Shown: positions 52,195-61,443, counted from the stretch's first letter. The stretch: DNA of 64,000 nt from an uncultured Victivallis sp. (GCA_944389895.1 CALXOA010000074.1:52539-116538); one strand, 5' to 3'. Notes: a model not told the origin generated them from the letters alone. Program-made: numbers and translations.

Positions 52195-53013
52195 TCATTT
52201 CGACTGCGGCAACAACTCCCGCCGTTTCCGACGTTCCCGCCAGAGCCAGAAAGCCGCAGGTGATGCGAAGCCGAGCTCCGAAGCGATCTCCTTCTGCTTC
52301 ATGCCGTGTCTGACCGCCCGTTCCACGTACTCAAGCCTGACCTGATTGATGTATTCTCCGATGGAAATTCCGGTCGCGGTTCGAAAAAGGTGCGACAGAT
52401 GGGAGCGACTGTATCCGAGGATTCGCTCCAGTTCCGCAAGGGAACAGTTCGCACCGTTCCGGTTTCGTATGCAGGATTTCACCGAGGAAACGATTCCGGC
52501 TTCCCCGGCGCCTTCGGACAGCACCGGGGAACGCAGCCGGCAGGCGACTTCCCGCAGAACCAATTCAAAGAAGAGCCGCATCCGGCTGGAGTCGCCATCC
52601 TTCCGCCAAGCATCCGTCAACTGATGAAACAGCGGTGCGTACTCCTCAGGCAGCACACCGCCGGAATTGCCCGTGAGAAAGGAACCATCTCCGCGGCTGC
52701 GGAAAAAACCGTAATGGATCCTCCCGCCGTGAACGGAAAACCAGAGCTGCTCCCCCCACGCCTCACCCGTCGGCCAGAATCCGTACTGGTGCGGAATCCA
52801 GGCATTGATCCAGCAGAGCGTCCCCGGAGAGAGCGTCAACAGTTCCCCGTTGAGCAAATACCGGCATTCTCCGGCAATGGTGAAGAAAAATTCGCAGAAT
52901 GGATGACGTTCCACCCGTACGCCCGACGGCAGAACCGCGACGGCCTCCGCGGGAGCATACAGACGCCGGATTCCCCGGCTCAGGATTTCTGCCATTTCCT
53001 CACTTGACCGCAT
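52195..53013 (-). CDS. AraC-family transcriptional regulator
   Basis: A 272-residue activator with an N-terminal cupin domain (about 15-110, FFTIAGECRYLLNGELLTLSP) and a C-terminal double helix-turn-helix (about 170-262, CSLAELERILGYSRSHLSHL and MKQKEIASELGFASPAAFWL). ATG at 53013; no good ribosome site is seen. It is divergent from the amidohydrolase pair and probably controls it. The 183 bp downstream (52012-52194) hold nothing recognisable. Confidence 0.9.
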   Translation of the reverse strand: MRSSEEMAEILSRGIRRLYAPAEAVAVLPSGVRVERHPFCEFFFTIAGECRYLLNGELLTLSPGTLCWINAWIPHQYGFWPTGEAWGEQLWFSVHGGRIHYGFFRSRGDGSFLTGNSGGVLPEEYAPLFHQLTDAWRKDGDSSRMRLFFELVLREVACRLRSPVLSEGAGEAGIVSSVKSCIRNRNGANCSLAELERILGYSRSHLSHLFRTATGISIGEYINQVRLEYVERAVRHGMKQKEIASELGFASPAAFWLWRERRKRRELLPQSK

Positions 53014-53050
53014 ATTGCACGATTGATATATTTTTTGCCGTTTCAGATGA

Positions 53051-53078
53051 TTGTTTTCTGCAATGCCCACAGTATACT
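53051..53078 (+). promoter_or_regulatory. Predicted sigma70 promoter of the amidohydrolase-DegT operon
   Basis: TTGTTT is followed after 16 bp by TATACT, about 40 bp upstream of the ATG at 53119, in the 105-bp region shared with the divergent AraC gene. Confidence 0.45.
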
Positions 53079-53118
53079 ATAAAGCGGACACGATAAACTT
53101 CAATATGGAGAAGGGTCG

Positions 53119-53877
53119 ATGCGCGAACTTTTCTTTTACGACTCCATGTGCGCCGTCGGATTACCGCTCACAGGTGGAACGGCGGCAACGACTCCCGATG
53201 AGCTGCATAAGGAGATGGACCGTTACGGTATAGACAAGGCTCTGGTGCGCCACATCAATCTGCCGAACATCAACGCAGAACTCTCCAACGAAATCGTTGC
53301 GGAATTTGTCGGCAACGATCACTCCGGGCGGATCCGCGGTGTCTGGTGCATCCTGCCGGAACAGTGCGAAGAGCTTCCGAAACCTGATCTCCTTTTCCGC
53401 CGGATGGGCGAATCCGGAATCGCAGCGCTTACGCTCGCTCCCTTCTCCCATCGCTGGATCCCCTGCCGACTCACGATCGGAAGGATCATGGATGCCGCAG
53501 CAGAACGACATATTCCGGTACTGCTCGACAACTTCACCGGCCGCTGGCAGGAACTCTATGCATTTCTGAAGGAATTTCCACGCAACATCACAATGATTCA
53601 GGATCGCAGCAAACATGGTCCGGACCGGTTGATCCGCCCTCTGCTGGAGGCGTACGAAAATCTCCATTATGTGATTTCCTGCCACTGGGTTCCGGAAGGG
53701 ATCCGCGATCTTGCCGAACGCTACGGCGCAGAAAGACTTCTCTACGGCAGCAATTATCCGATCTTCAGCCAGGGATCCATGATGCTGTCGCTCAAACAGA
53801 GCGGACTGCCGATGGACGAAATCCGGAAAATTTCCGGGAAGAATCTTGAAAACCTGTTGAATGGAGCACAGTTATGA
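53119..53877 (+). CDS. Amidohydrolase-2-like protein lacking the HxH metal motif
   Basis: A 252-residue TIM-barrel protein of the amidohydrolase-2 type. The end LLYGSNYPIFSQGS matches the family's conserved Asp region in position, with Asn instead of Asp. The N terminus FFYDSMCAVGLP lacks the HxH pair. The metal site is therefore degraded, so it may be a non-catalytic partner of the next gene or use different chemistry. GAGAAGGG ribosome site. Its stop overlaps the next ATG by 4 bp. Confidence 0.8.
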   Translation: MRELFFYDSMCAVGLPLTGGTAATTPDELHKEMDRYGIDKALVRHINLPNINAELSNEIVAEFVGNDHSGRIRGVWCILPEQCEELPKPDLLFRRMGESGIAALTLAPFSHRWIPCRLTIGRIMDAAAERHIPVLLDNFTGRWQELYAFLKEFPRNITMIQDRSKHGPDRLIRPLLEAYENLHYVISCHWVPEGIRDLAERYGAERLLYGSNYPIFSQGSMMLSLKQSGLPMDEIRKISGKNLENLLNGAQL

Positions 53878-54686
53878 GTATCTGGGAAGAACATCCGCTC
53901 GCACGCCGCTTCTGGAAGGAAGGCCGGGCCGATTTCCCGATTTACGACATGCATGGTCACATGGGCAGTCTGAATACCATCCACCTCGCCCGCGCCGAAG
54001 CGGATCAGATGGTCGCCCACATGCGGCGTATCGGAGTAAAACATCTGGTGTTTTCGCATCATCACGCACTGTTCGAGCCATCATTCCGCAACGTCCGGGC
54101 GTGGGAGATCTGCCGGAACCATCCCGACATCCTCAGGATGTACGTCGCGATCAATCCCCATTACCCCGATCATATCCGCGAGGATCTGGCCCTGTTCGAC
54201 TCCTGGAAACCATTCGCAGTCGGGTTGAAACTTCTGCCGGATTATCATCAGGTTCCGCTCAACGACCGCAGGTATGAATATGCCCTCCGGTTCGCAGCAG
54301 AACGAAAGCTGCCGGTACTCAGCCACACCTGGGGGGGCTCCTCCTGCAACGGATATCCGCAGCTGGCGGAGGTGATTCACAAGTACCCCGGACTGATCTT
54401 TTTCATCGCACACGCCCTCTTCGGGGACTGGGAGGGCGCGGAGCGGCTTGTCCGGGAATCCGCGGGCAACGTCTATCTGGAGTTGACCGCCCTGCCCGGA
54501 GAGCGCGGTCTCCTGGAGCGGCTGACCGCTTCGGTTGGTTCCGAACGGCTGCTCTATGGAACCGATCTGCCGTGGTTCGACGAATACCAGGTGGTCGGCG
54601 GAGTACTCTCGGCCGACATCACGGAACAGGACATGCGCAATATTTTTTATGCCAACGTCGAACGCCTTCTGGGCAGAGATTGGTGA
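53874..54686 (+). CDS. Amidohydrolase (amidohydrolase 2 family)
   Basis: A 270-residue metal hydrolase or decarboxylase. Metal motifs: YDMHGHMG (HxH), LSHTWGG and FIAHALFGDW, with the terminal Asp in LYGTDLPWF. Unlike its partner at 53119 it keeps all expected ligands. The pair is coupled by an ATGA overlap and probably forms one complex or pathway. A DegT aminotransferase follows after 96 bp. Confidence 0.87.
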   Translation: MSIWEEHPLARRFWKEGRADFPIYDMHGHMGSLNTIHLARAEADQMVAHMRRIGVKHLVFSHHHALFEPSFRNVRAWEICRNHPDILRMYVAINPHYPDHIREDLALFDSWKPFAVGLKLLPDYHQVPLNDRRYEYALRFAAERKLPVLSHTWGGSSCNGYPQLAEVIHKYPGLIFFIAHALFGDWEGAERLVRESAGNVYLELTALPGERGLLERLTASVGSERLLYGTDLPWFDEYQVVGGVLSADITEQDMRNIFYANVERLLGRDW

Positions 54687-54782
54687 TTATCCACCACTCA
54701 TTTCCCGGACGGGAAAACATTCGAATCATCGTGTTTTCCGACAATCGGTCAACAGACTTTTTTAACGGAAAGGAGATTCATC

Positions 54783-55919
54783 ATGTTCGGAATCGGAGAA
54801 GAAGAGATCAATGCGGTTGCGGATACCATCCGTCGTGGTGTTCTGACCCGTTTTCAGGGAGGTACCGAAGGCTATCTGGCCCGTTCGGAACGGGCGATCG
54901 CCGAAAAGATCGGCGTCAGACACGCGCTGATGGTCAACTCCGGAACCAGTGCATTGATGTGTGCTCTGGTGGGACTGGGGATTGGGAAAGGCGATGAGGT
55001 GCTGGTCTCCGCCTATACCTGGATTTCGACTCCGCTTGCCCCCATGCTGCTTCAGGCGATTCCCAAACTGGTCGAGATCGATGAAACCCTCACCATGGAT
55101 CCGGAAGATCTGGAGCGGAAGATCACTTCGCGCACCAGAGCGATCGTGGTCATTCACATGGCAAACCGTCCCTGTGACATGGACCGGATCATGGCAATCG
55201 CAACGAAACACGGGATTCCGGTGGTGGAGGATGCCTGCCAGGCGGTGGGCGGAGTCTACAGGAATCGCCGTCTCGGATCGATCGGCAAGGTGGGCTGCTT
55301 CAGCTTCAACAACTACAAGAACATCTCCTGCGGCGAAGGCGGCGCGGTTCTCACGGATGACGACCTGCTCTTCGATCGGGCCCGGCTCTGGCACGATGCC
55401 GGAACGTTTGTACAGGCCTATGACGCACCGGTTAAAATTCCGTTCTTCGCCGGGCAGGATTATCGCGCTTCCGAGATCGAAGGCGCGTTGATCTGGGCGC
55501 AGCTCAAGCGGCTCGATCCCGGACTGGCCATGCTCCGCGAACGGGTAAAACTGGCCGTCGAAGTGATCCGCGCAGAAGGGAAATATAAACCTGCCCCCCA
55601 TTGCGATCCGGCTTCCGCAGCCTCGCTGGCAATCCAGTTCGACACTCCCGAGGAGTTCGCCGCGATTGCTGCGGAAAAGGGGTGGAAGAACATTCATGAC
55701 ACCGCAGGGCGGCATATCTACACGAACTGGCCGCCGCTGGTGGACAAGCGTGCCTATCGCGACGATGTGAATCCCTTCCTGACCGACGCCGGCAAAGACG
55801 CACGTTTTGACGCGGAGGCCGCGCCGCGCACACTCGATATCCTCAAACGCACCATGTATCTTGACATTCCGTGGGATGCACCGCTTGCCGAAATCGAGAA
55901 GCAGATGCGCACTCTCTGA
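54783..55919 (+). CDS. DegT/DnrJ/EryC1/StrS-family PLP aminotransferase
   Basis: A 378-residue sugar aminotransferase-type enzyme. PLP Lys179 lies in SFNNYKNISCGEGGAV; VNSGTSALMCAL and EDACQAVGG are the other hallmark blocks. Relatives make amino sugars or act on keto-inositols. AAAGGAGA lies upstream of the ATG. It shares direction with the amidohydrolase pair and is closed by the terminator at 55944. Confidence 0.92.
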   Translation: MFGIGEEEINAVADTIRRGVLTRFQGGTEGYLARSERAIAEKIGVRHALMVNSGTSALMCALVGLGIGKGDEVLVSAYTWISTPLAPMLLQAIPKLVEIDETLTMDPEDLERKITSRTRAIVVIHMANRPCDMDRIMAIATKHGIPVVEDACQAVGGVYRNRRLGSIGKVGCFSFNNYKNISCGEGGAVLTDDDLLFDRARLWHDAGTFVQAYDAPVKIPFFAGQDYRASEIEGALIWAQLKRLDPGLAMLRERVKLAVEVIRAEGKYKPAPHCDPASAASLAIQFDTPEEFAAIAAEKGWKNIHDTAGRHIYTNWPPLVDKRAYRDDVNPFLTDAGKDARFDAEAAPRTLDILKRTMYLDIPWDAPLAEIEKQMRTL

Positions 55920-56130
55920 CGAAACAACCGGTTTCCGGTATCAAGGTGGCGGGAGTCGAACCCGCCGCCTCATTTTCTGAATATCCCCTCATTTTTCCCT
56001 GATGGAAATACCCGAGGATCCCGTCAAGGAAAAAATACTCCGGATCAAATGCTTTCTGCGACGTCCCGTTCCCTTCGCTGCACCGGTCATCCGGAACGGA
56101 TTTCCATCCGACAATTTCGTACTCGGACAT
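55843..56130 (-). CDS. Doubtful small ORF or gene remnant
   Basis: An ATG at 56130 has AAAAGGAG close upstream. The first 50 codons (MSEYEIVGWKSVPDD and onward) use native-looking GC-rich codons, but no family is recognised. The frame then runs through a terminator hairpin and into the 3' end of the aminotransferase gene, so the last 40 residues are probably spurious. It could be the 5' remnant of a lost gene. Confidence 0.2.
   Translation of the reverse strand: MSEYEIVGWKSVPDDRCSEGNGTSQKAFDPEYFFLDGILGYFHQGKMRGYSENEAAGSTPATLIPETGCFVRECASASRFRQAVHPTECQDTWCV
55944..55977 (+). terminator. Intrinsic terminator after the DegT gene
   Basis: AGGTGGCGGG (55944-55953) and CCCGCCGCCT (55961-55970) form a 10-bp stem with one G-T pair and a 7-nt loop AGTCGAA, followed by CATTTTC. 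On the minus strand the loop reads like a tRNA T-arm (GGGTTCGACTCCC), but no tRNA body accompanies it. Confidence 0.65.
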
Positions 56131-56151
56131 TTTCTCCTTTTAACCGTTTCA

Positions 56152-56245
56152 AAATATTTTTCGATTATTTTTCATTTTCCTCTTGACAATATTTTAATTT
56201 TACATCATAATATTATACAAACAGAATAAAATAATCGAAATATTT
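56152..56245. repeat. Operator-like inverted repeat flanking a promoter
   Basis: The 20-bp arm at 56152-56171 is the reverse complement of 56228-56245, except for two extra A residues. Each arm carries AAATA and TATTT half-sites around a TCGA centre. The arms bracket the promoter at 56183-56211 of the GntR-family gene, one upstream of -35 and one over the ribosome-site region, which suits autoregulation by looping. Confidence 0.6.
56183..56211 (+). promoter_or_regulatory. Predicted sigma70 promoter of the GntR/LacI-type sensor gene
   Basis: A perfect TTGACA is followed after 17 bp by CATAAT, about 38 bp upstream of the ATG at 56249, within a very AT-rich stretch. Confidence 0.7.
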
Positions 56246-56248
56246 AAA

Positions 56249-57307
56249 ATGAAAACAGAAAAAATACTGGAACTTCTGCGGACAAGGATCATCAGCGGGG
56301 AATTTCCGCCTGGAGCCAAACTGCCGAATCGCCCGGAGTTGTTGAAGGAATACTCGATCAGCGTGAGTGCCTTTCAGAAGTGCATCAACCAGCTGACCGC
56401 CACCGGTTTTCTGGAGTCACGCGGAATGTACGGCATGTGTGTGACGGCCAATCCGCCGCATCTCTCGCGATTCGCAGTGCTGCTGCCGCAGGAATCGGCG
56501 ACCTTGAGCTCCGGAGCGGATTCATTTCTGGCCGGGTTCATGCAGGTGGCGGAGGAGTATCGGCGGCAGCACCCGGAACACACTTTCGTCTATTACGGGG
56601 TCGGCGACCAGGCCACCCCGCGCCTGGAGGAGTACCGGAGAATCGCCGAAGATGCCCGTCAGGGGCTTCTTGCCGGAGCGATCTCGATCTTTACCGCTCC
56701 GCCGCCGGAAATTCAGAAACAACTGGGTGAGTTTCCCTGCGTGGTCATCGCCAGAAAACGCGAGGACTCCCCCCATCCCTACCCGCAGATTGAATTTGAT
56801 CTGGTGGAACTTTTCCGCTGCCAGTTGAACAAGCTGGAACAGGCGGGCTGCCGGAACATCGCAGCACTTCTCGCCGATGTCACATCCATGACGAAAACCC
56901 TGGAGATTCTCAAACTGGCAGCACAGAGCAGGGCAAACTGTCCACGCTGCTGGCTTCAGGGAATGAATCTCGATCGTTCCCGCTCGTTCTTCCACGACAA
57001 TCTGATGGAGCTGCTGTTTTCCAGGGAACAGAAAACGGTTCCGGATGGATTGCTCGTCTCAAACGAGAACTTTCTGCCGATGGTGTTCAACGCCTTCAGC
57101 CGGCTCGGAATCGTGCCCGGCCGCGATGTGAAAATCGTCAGCCATATGAATCTTCCTTCGGCCGTGCCGTGCCTGGAGGGAGTCGAATACGTGACCTTCA
57201 GCGTAGAACAGGTGTTTACAGAGGCAATGCGGTTGCTCCGGGAATGGAATGACGTCCAACCGGACGGCCGGGCTGTTGATATCCTGATACCACCCCAAAA
57301 TATCTGA
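56249..57307 (+). CDS. GntR-type regulator with LacI-like sugar-sensing domain
   Basis: A 352-residue hybrid repressor like AraR. The N-terminal winged helix (about 1-65) contains [20 protein letters not shown], and the rest (about 75-345) is a periplasmic-binding-protein-like ligand domain with [19 protein letters not shown]. It is the first gene of a polysaccharide locus including a pseudopilin, a secreted glycosidase and an alginate-lyase-family protein. Its own promoter is flanked by inverted repeats. Confidence 0.88.
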   Translation: MKTEKILELLRTRIISGEFPPGAKLPNRPELLKEYSISVSAFQKCINQLTATGFLESRGMYGMCVTANPPHLSRFAVLLPQESATLSSGADSFLAGFMQVAEEYRRQHPEHTFVYYGVGDQATPRLEEYRRIAEDARQGLLAGAISIFTAPPPEIQKQLGEFPCVVIARKREDSPHPYPQIEFDLVELFRCQLNKLEQAGCRNIAALLADVTSMTKTLEILKLAAQSRANCPRCWLQGMNLDRSRSFFHDNLMELLFSREQKTVPDGLLVSNENFLPMVFNAFSRLGIVPGRDVKIVSHMNLPSAVPCLEGVEYVTFSVEQVFTEAMRLLREWNDVQPDGRAVDILIPPQNI

Positions 57308-57317
57308 GAGGCCGAAA

Positions 57318-58043
57318 ATGCAAAACCGAATGCCACATGCCGTTGCCCGGAAGAGAGATTTCACATTGATTGAATTGCTGGTTGTTATCGCGATCATAGC
57401 CATATTGGCCTCCATGCTGTTGCCCGCGCTGGGCAAAGCGCGCGAGAGTGCGCGCCGCGCGATCTGCATTTCACAGCAGAAACAGATCTCCACCGGGGTG
57501 TTCATGTACTCCAGTGACTACAACAATTATATGACGGTTCACGATCTTTCGGAATCCGGCGGAGGCTTGTTCGGTCAATTTTACGTCGAGTATAAATATA
57601 TGAATACTCTGGAGATGTTCAGCTGTCCCACGGCGCAGAACAAGAAAACAAACAGCGCCGGCGAGGTCACGATCGGCGTTTACCGTTACAATCTCGGCGG
57701 CAGCACTCCGGTTTATACGGCGAATATTCCGGAACAGGGCGATTACGCGCTCAATCGTTCGCCCATCGACGCGATCTACTACTCCCTCAGCAAGATGCGT
57801 AACTTCGGCAAGGTGTACATGCTCACCGATACCCGTCGTACCGGTGATAAGCAGAACATCGGCCTGTGGGCATTTGCGCCTCTGGCACAGACCAGCAACA
57901 GCGGCACGATTCTCTGCCACAACAATACGGCCAACATGACTTTCATGGATGGCCACGTCGAACAGAAGAACTTCTACCAGCTCCGCGAGATGGGATTCAC
58001 CTCGATCGTCTCATCCGGCGGGCAGTATATGCCGATTCCCTGA
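57318..58043 (+). CDS. Prepilin-type N-terminal cleavage/methylation, H-X9-DG protein (pseudopilin)
   Basis: A 241-residue pseudopilin-like protein. The basic leader ends at KRD before [19 protein letters not shown]. The C-terminal [19 protein letters not shown] fits H-X9-DG exactly. It starts 10 bp after the regulator stop and precedes the secreted glycosidase by 23 bp, so it is co-expressed with the polysaccharide genes. Function unknown; a surface or secretion role is assumed from the helix type. Confidence 0.93.
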   Translation: MQNRMPHAVARKRDFTLIELLVVIAIIAILASMLLPALGKARESARRAICISQQKQISTGVFMYSSDYNNYMTVHDLSESGGGLFGQFYVEYKYMNTLEMFSCPTAQNKKTNSAGEVTIGVYRYNLGGSTPVYTANIPEQGDYALNRSPIDAIYYSLSKMRNFGKVYMLTDTRRTGDKQNIGLWAFAPLAQTSNSGTILCHNNTANMTFMDGHVEQKNFYQLREMGFTSIVSSGGQYMPIP

Positions 58044-58066
58044 GCAATCGAAAGGATACTTTTCAG

Positions 58067-61000
58067 ATGAAAATCTCATGTTTGTTTTTGCTGTCGCTTG
58101 GATTCTGCCTCGCTGCTTCCGCCGCAAAGTTGCCGTGCGACCGTCCCGAGTACTGGAAAAAAAACAGTTCCGGCACCATGAAGATCGAACGGGACGATGC
58201 CGAAAACGCGGTTCGTTTTCAGGTGGAGTTCAAGCCGGGAACCGACTACTGGGCCTATCCGGAACTCAAGCTGCCTTCCGGAGGGATCCCCGCCGACGCA
58301 AAATATCTCGTGTTTGAGGCAAAGATGACTCAGCAGGATCCCGGAGCCGGATATTCGCGCGTCTATGTGATGTTCGGTTACAAAGGCGGGAACATCAGCT
58401 GGACTCCTTCGACGGAATGGCAACAGATCGTCATCGATCTCGACGCACGGAAAGTGGACCTCTCTCAGATGAAGGCACTGCGGATCGGCGCACACCCGAA
58501 AAGCCCCGGTTTGACCTTCTCCATCCGAAATGTGGAATTTCGAAGTGACCTGTCAAATGCGACAGCGGTGCGCCCACCGATCGCTCTGCCGTGCGACCGT
58601 CCCGAGTACTGGAAAAAGAACAGTTCCGGCACCATGAAGATCGAACGGGACGATGCCGAAAACGCGGTCCGTTTTCAGGTCGAGTTCAAGCCGGGAACCG
58701 ACTACTGGGCCTATCCGGAACTCAAGCTGCCTTCCCGGGGAATCCCCGCCGACGCAAAATATCTCGTGTTTGAGGCAAAGATGACCCAGCAGGATCCCGG
58801 AGCCGGATATTCGCGCGTCTATGTGATGTTCGGTTACAAAGGCGGGAACATCAGCTGGACTCCTTCGACGGAATGGCAACAGGTCGTCATCGATCTCGAC
58901 GCACGGAAAGTGGACCTCTCTCAGATGAAGGCACTGCGGATCGGCGCACACCCGAAAAGCCCCGGTTTGACCTTCTCCATCCGAAATGTGGAATTTCATT
59001 TTGCTCCCCCTTCCCCGAATCTGCGACAAACCGGAAAACTGCTCCGGTCCACTGCACCGGCAATGCTGTTTACGGATAATGTCCCTCTACGTTTTACCGT
59101 TACGGAAAAACTCCCCGGAGCTTCTTATAAGGTCCTAGACTGTTATGATCGAGAGGTAGCGGCCGGAGAGGTCCCGGAGAGCGGCAGCTTCGAACTCCCG
59201 AAGCTGCCGCGCGGGTATTATCGGATCGTGCTCTCCGCCCCGGGAGAACGATTCCGGGGGGTTCGTTCCTTCTCGGTTATCCCGGATCGCGGGAATCGGC
59301 GCCCGGCTCCCGAGTCCCCCTACGGGATGGATGTTGCAATCAACATCTCGCTCGGCAACATCCCCGGCCAGGACTGGGAGAAAAGCCGTTCTTTTTTTCT
59401 GGAACTGATCCGACTGAGCGGAATGTCCTGTGTCCGTGACCGTATCCATCACGACGCGCTGGAGCCTGTTCCCGGGAAATTCGGTCGGGGAAACATCGGC
59501 TTTGTGACGGAAAAATTGTCCTCCATGGGAATCGGAATCTGTGCCACGACCCATCGTTTTGCGAAGTGGGCACTGCCTGACCGGGAAAGCAAACTGCCGA
59601 AGGATCTGTTGACCATCTACCGTACTGCAAAAGAATCCGCAGCCGCGTTCCGGGGAGAAGTGAGTGCATGGGAGTTCTGGAATGAACCGGAACTGCCGGG
59701 ATTCTGTACCGATCCGGCATGGGAGTTTGCGGCAGCCTCCAAAGCGGCCTATCTCGGCTTCAAGGCGGGGGACTCCGCTGTTCCGGTGACCAACGCCTCC
59801 TTCTGCGTCACACCCCCGAAAACCGACCTTTTCGCCCAGGAACTTCTGCGCAATGATCTCGGCGAATATTTTGACATATTCAATTTCCATGTTTATGGTT
59901 CCTTGAAAACGTATTCCGAAAATGTGGAAGAGTGGAAACGGATTCTCCGGCAGCACGGCATCCTCGACATACCGTTCTGGGTTACGGAAAACGGCACCCG
60001 GATGGAAGGTGACGCAACGGAGGAATCCGGGGTCGGTTCCAATCGGGCCCATTCGCATATTCAGGAGATGATTCACGCGGAATTTGTCGTAAAAGCCCAG
60101 ATTCTGTTACAGAGTCTCGGAGTCGCCCGCGATTTTACATTCGTCCTTCCTCCTTATAACGAACAAGGCGGCCTCAAGGACTGGGGGGTGCTCCGCCGCG
60201 ACTTCAGTGCAAAACCCGCATTTGCCGCGTTTGCCACACTGACCGATCAGCTCGGGGATGCTCAATATCTCGGTCAACTCGATTGCGGATCCGGAATCCG
60301 GGCCTTTCTCTTCCAGCACCCCGACAAGATGCAGACCGTCGCATTCTGGAGCAAGTCGGAACTCGACCTTGCCGATGAGATGAACGGGTTCATTCCCACG
60401 GGAGAGTATCGCCATGCGTTTTCGTTACCGGGAGGGGAACCGGCGACCCTGACCAACGTATTCGGTACGCCGGAACCGGTGGTCCCCCACGACGGCCGTT
60501 TTGCCCTGACCGCCACCCGTTTTCCGGCCTATTTCAAAGGGAAATTCAACCTGACGGCAGGCAGTCCCGCTCCTTCCACCGGTCAGGCCGGCGCTCTGCA
60601 GAGCGGTCTGGAGAAAACGGTGGTCCTTCGCGTCATTCCGGAGGCCGATCTGAAAGTCAGCGCTTCCAGAACCACGCTGTTGCTTCCCTCCGGTACGGAG
60701 AGCAGAAAAATGAAACTGCAGGCAATCAATTTCGGCGATCGTCCCTGCCGTGGTCGCCTGACCGTTGAGGGTGCTGCCGTCAGCGGGTTGCCGAAGGAAC
60801 TCGAACTTGCGCCGCTGACGCCTCGTGAATTTGAAATCACGTTGCCGGATCACCTTCCTCCGACCAGAAACGACATCGTATTCGGCGGTGTTTTTGACGG
60901 GAAACCGATCAGTCGGCTGGTACTGCCGGTTCTGCCTCTCGACAGTGCCGCGGCAATCCCCTTCCCGGGAACCGACCGGCCGGAAAAGTGGCGTAAAAAC

Positions 61001-61426
61001 AGCTCCGGAACCCTCACGATCACCTGGGATGACAAAGAGCAGGCAATCCGTTTCGACGTGGAATTTCCGCCGGGAGTCGACCGCTGGGTCTATCCGGAGT
61101 TTCTTCTGGAAAACGCCCTTTCCGATGATACGATCGGTTTGTTTTTCGAGATCAAAACCATGCCGACCGGGAGGAAGCCCCCCAAAAGCCTGGTCATGTT
61201 CGTAGCGGGAAAAGAGAAGGAAAAAGGGGTAAGCACCAATATCAGCTACGCCCCGTCATTGGGGGAATGGCAGAACAACTTCATCGAGCTGACCTCTCTG
61301 GATCTTGAAAAGATCAAACAGTTCCGGATCGGCATGAATCCCGCTCAGGACAAAATCACTTTCTGGCTCCGCAACATCCGGTTGCTGAAGGAACCGGTGG
61401 AAGCCGGAAAACGGGAAACAAATTGA
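58067..61426 (+). CDS. Secreted clan GH-A glycosidase with three CBM-like modules
   Basis: A 1119-residue secreted enzyme (signal peptide about 1-20). Two nearly identical beta-sandwich modules (about residues 22-158 and 174-310) are followed by a catalytic (beta/alpha)8 domain with acid/base Glu540 (WEFWNEPELPG) and nucleophile Glu641 (WVTENGT), GH39/GH-A-like. A third, diverged copy of the same module is at the C terminus (about 965-1110, TDRPEKWRKNSSGTLTI). ATG at 58067, with AAAGGA about 10 nt upstream. The substrate is unknown; the neighbouring alginate-lyase-family gene hints at an acidic polysaccharide. Confidence 0.85.
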   Translation: MKISCLFLLSLGFCLAASAAKLPCDRPEYWKKNSSGTMKIERDDAENAVRFQVEFKPGTDYWAYPELKLPSGGIPADAKYLVFEAKMTQQDPGAGYSRVYVMFGYKGGNISWTPSTEWQQIVIDLDARKVDLSQMKALRIGAHPKSPGLTFSIRNVEFRSDLSNATAVRPPIALPCDRPEYWKKNSSGTMKIERDDAENAVRFQVEFKPGTDYWAYPELKLPSRGIPADAKYLVFEAKMTQQDPGAGYSRVYVMFGYKGGNISWTPSTEWQQVVIDLDARKVDLSQMKALRIGAHPKSPGLTFSIRNVEFHFAPPSPNLRQTGKLLRSTAPAMLFTDNVPLRFTVTEKLPGASYKVLDCYDREVAAGEVPESGSFELPKLPRGYYRIVLSAPGERFRGVRSFSVIPDRGNRRPAPESPYGMDVAINISLGNIPGQDWEKSRSFFLELIRLSGMSCVRDRIHHDALEPVPGKFGRGNIGFVTEKLSSMGIGICATTHRFAKWALPDRESKLPKDLLTIYRTAKESAAAFRGEVSAWEFWNEPELPGFCTDPAWEFAAASKAAYLGFKAGDSAVPVTNASFCVTPPKTDLFAQELLRNDLGEYFDIFNFHVYGSLKTYSENVEEWKRILRQHGILDIPFWVTENGTRMEGDATEESGVGSNRAHSHIQEMIHAEFVVKAQILLQSLGVARDFTFVLPPYNEQGGLKDWGVLRRDFSAKPAFAAFATLTDQLGDAQYLGQLDCGSGIRAFLFQHPDKMQTVAFWSKSELDLADEMNGFIPTGEYRHAFSLPGGEPATLTNVFGTPEPVVPHDGRFALTATRFPAYFKGKFNLTAGSPAPSTGQAGALQSGLEKTVVLRVIPEADLKVSASRTTLLLPSGTESRKMKLQAINFGDRPCRGRLTVEGAAVSGLPKELELAPLTPREFEITLPDHLPPTRNDIVFGGVFDGKPISRLVLPVLPLDSAAAIPFPGTDRPEKWRKNSSGTLTITWDDKEQAIRFDVEFPPGVDRWVYPEFLLENALSDDTIGLFFEIKTMPTGRKPPKSLVMFVAGKEKEKGVSTNISYAPSLGEWQNNFIELTSLDLEKIKQFRIGMNPAQDKITFWLRNIRLLKEPVEAGKRETN
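58131..58540 (+). repeat. Intragenic tandem repeat, copy 1
   Basis: A 410-bp unit encoding the first binding module, matching copy 2 at a period of 456 bp with only a handful of scattered substitutions. Confidence 0.93.
58587..58996 (+). repeat. Intragenic tandem repeat, copy 2
   Basis: The second 410-bp unit, in frame with copy 1. The 46-bp linker between the two is not repeated. The high identity points to a recent duplication or ongoing gene conversion. Confidence 0.93.
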
Positions 61427-61443
61427 CAGGAAAGGTCTTTATC

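Noticed and set aside
55944..55970. A tRNA or tmRNA 3' end on the minus strand (T-arm-like GGGTTCGACTCCC)
   Set aside because: No matching 5' acceptor strand, D-arm or anticodon arm is found upstream on that strand, and the symmetric 10-bp stem after the DegT gene explains it as a terminator.
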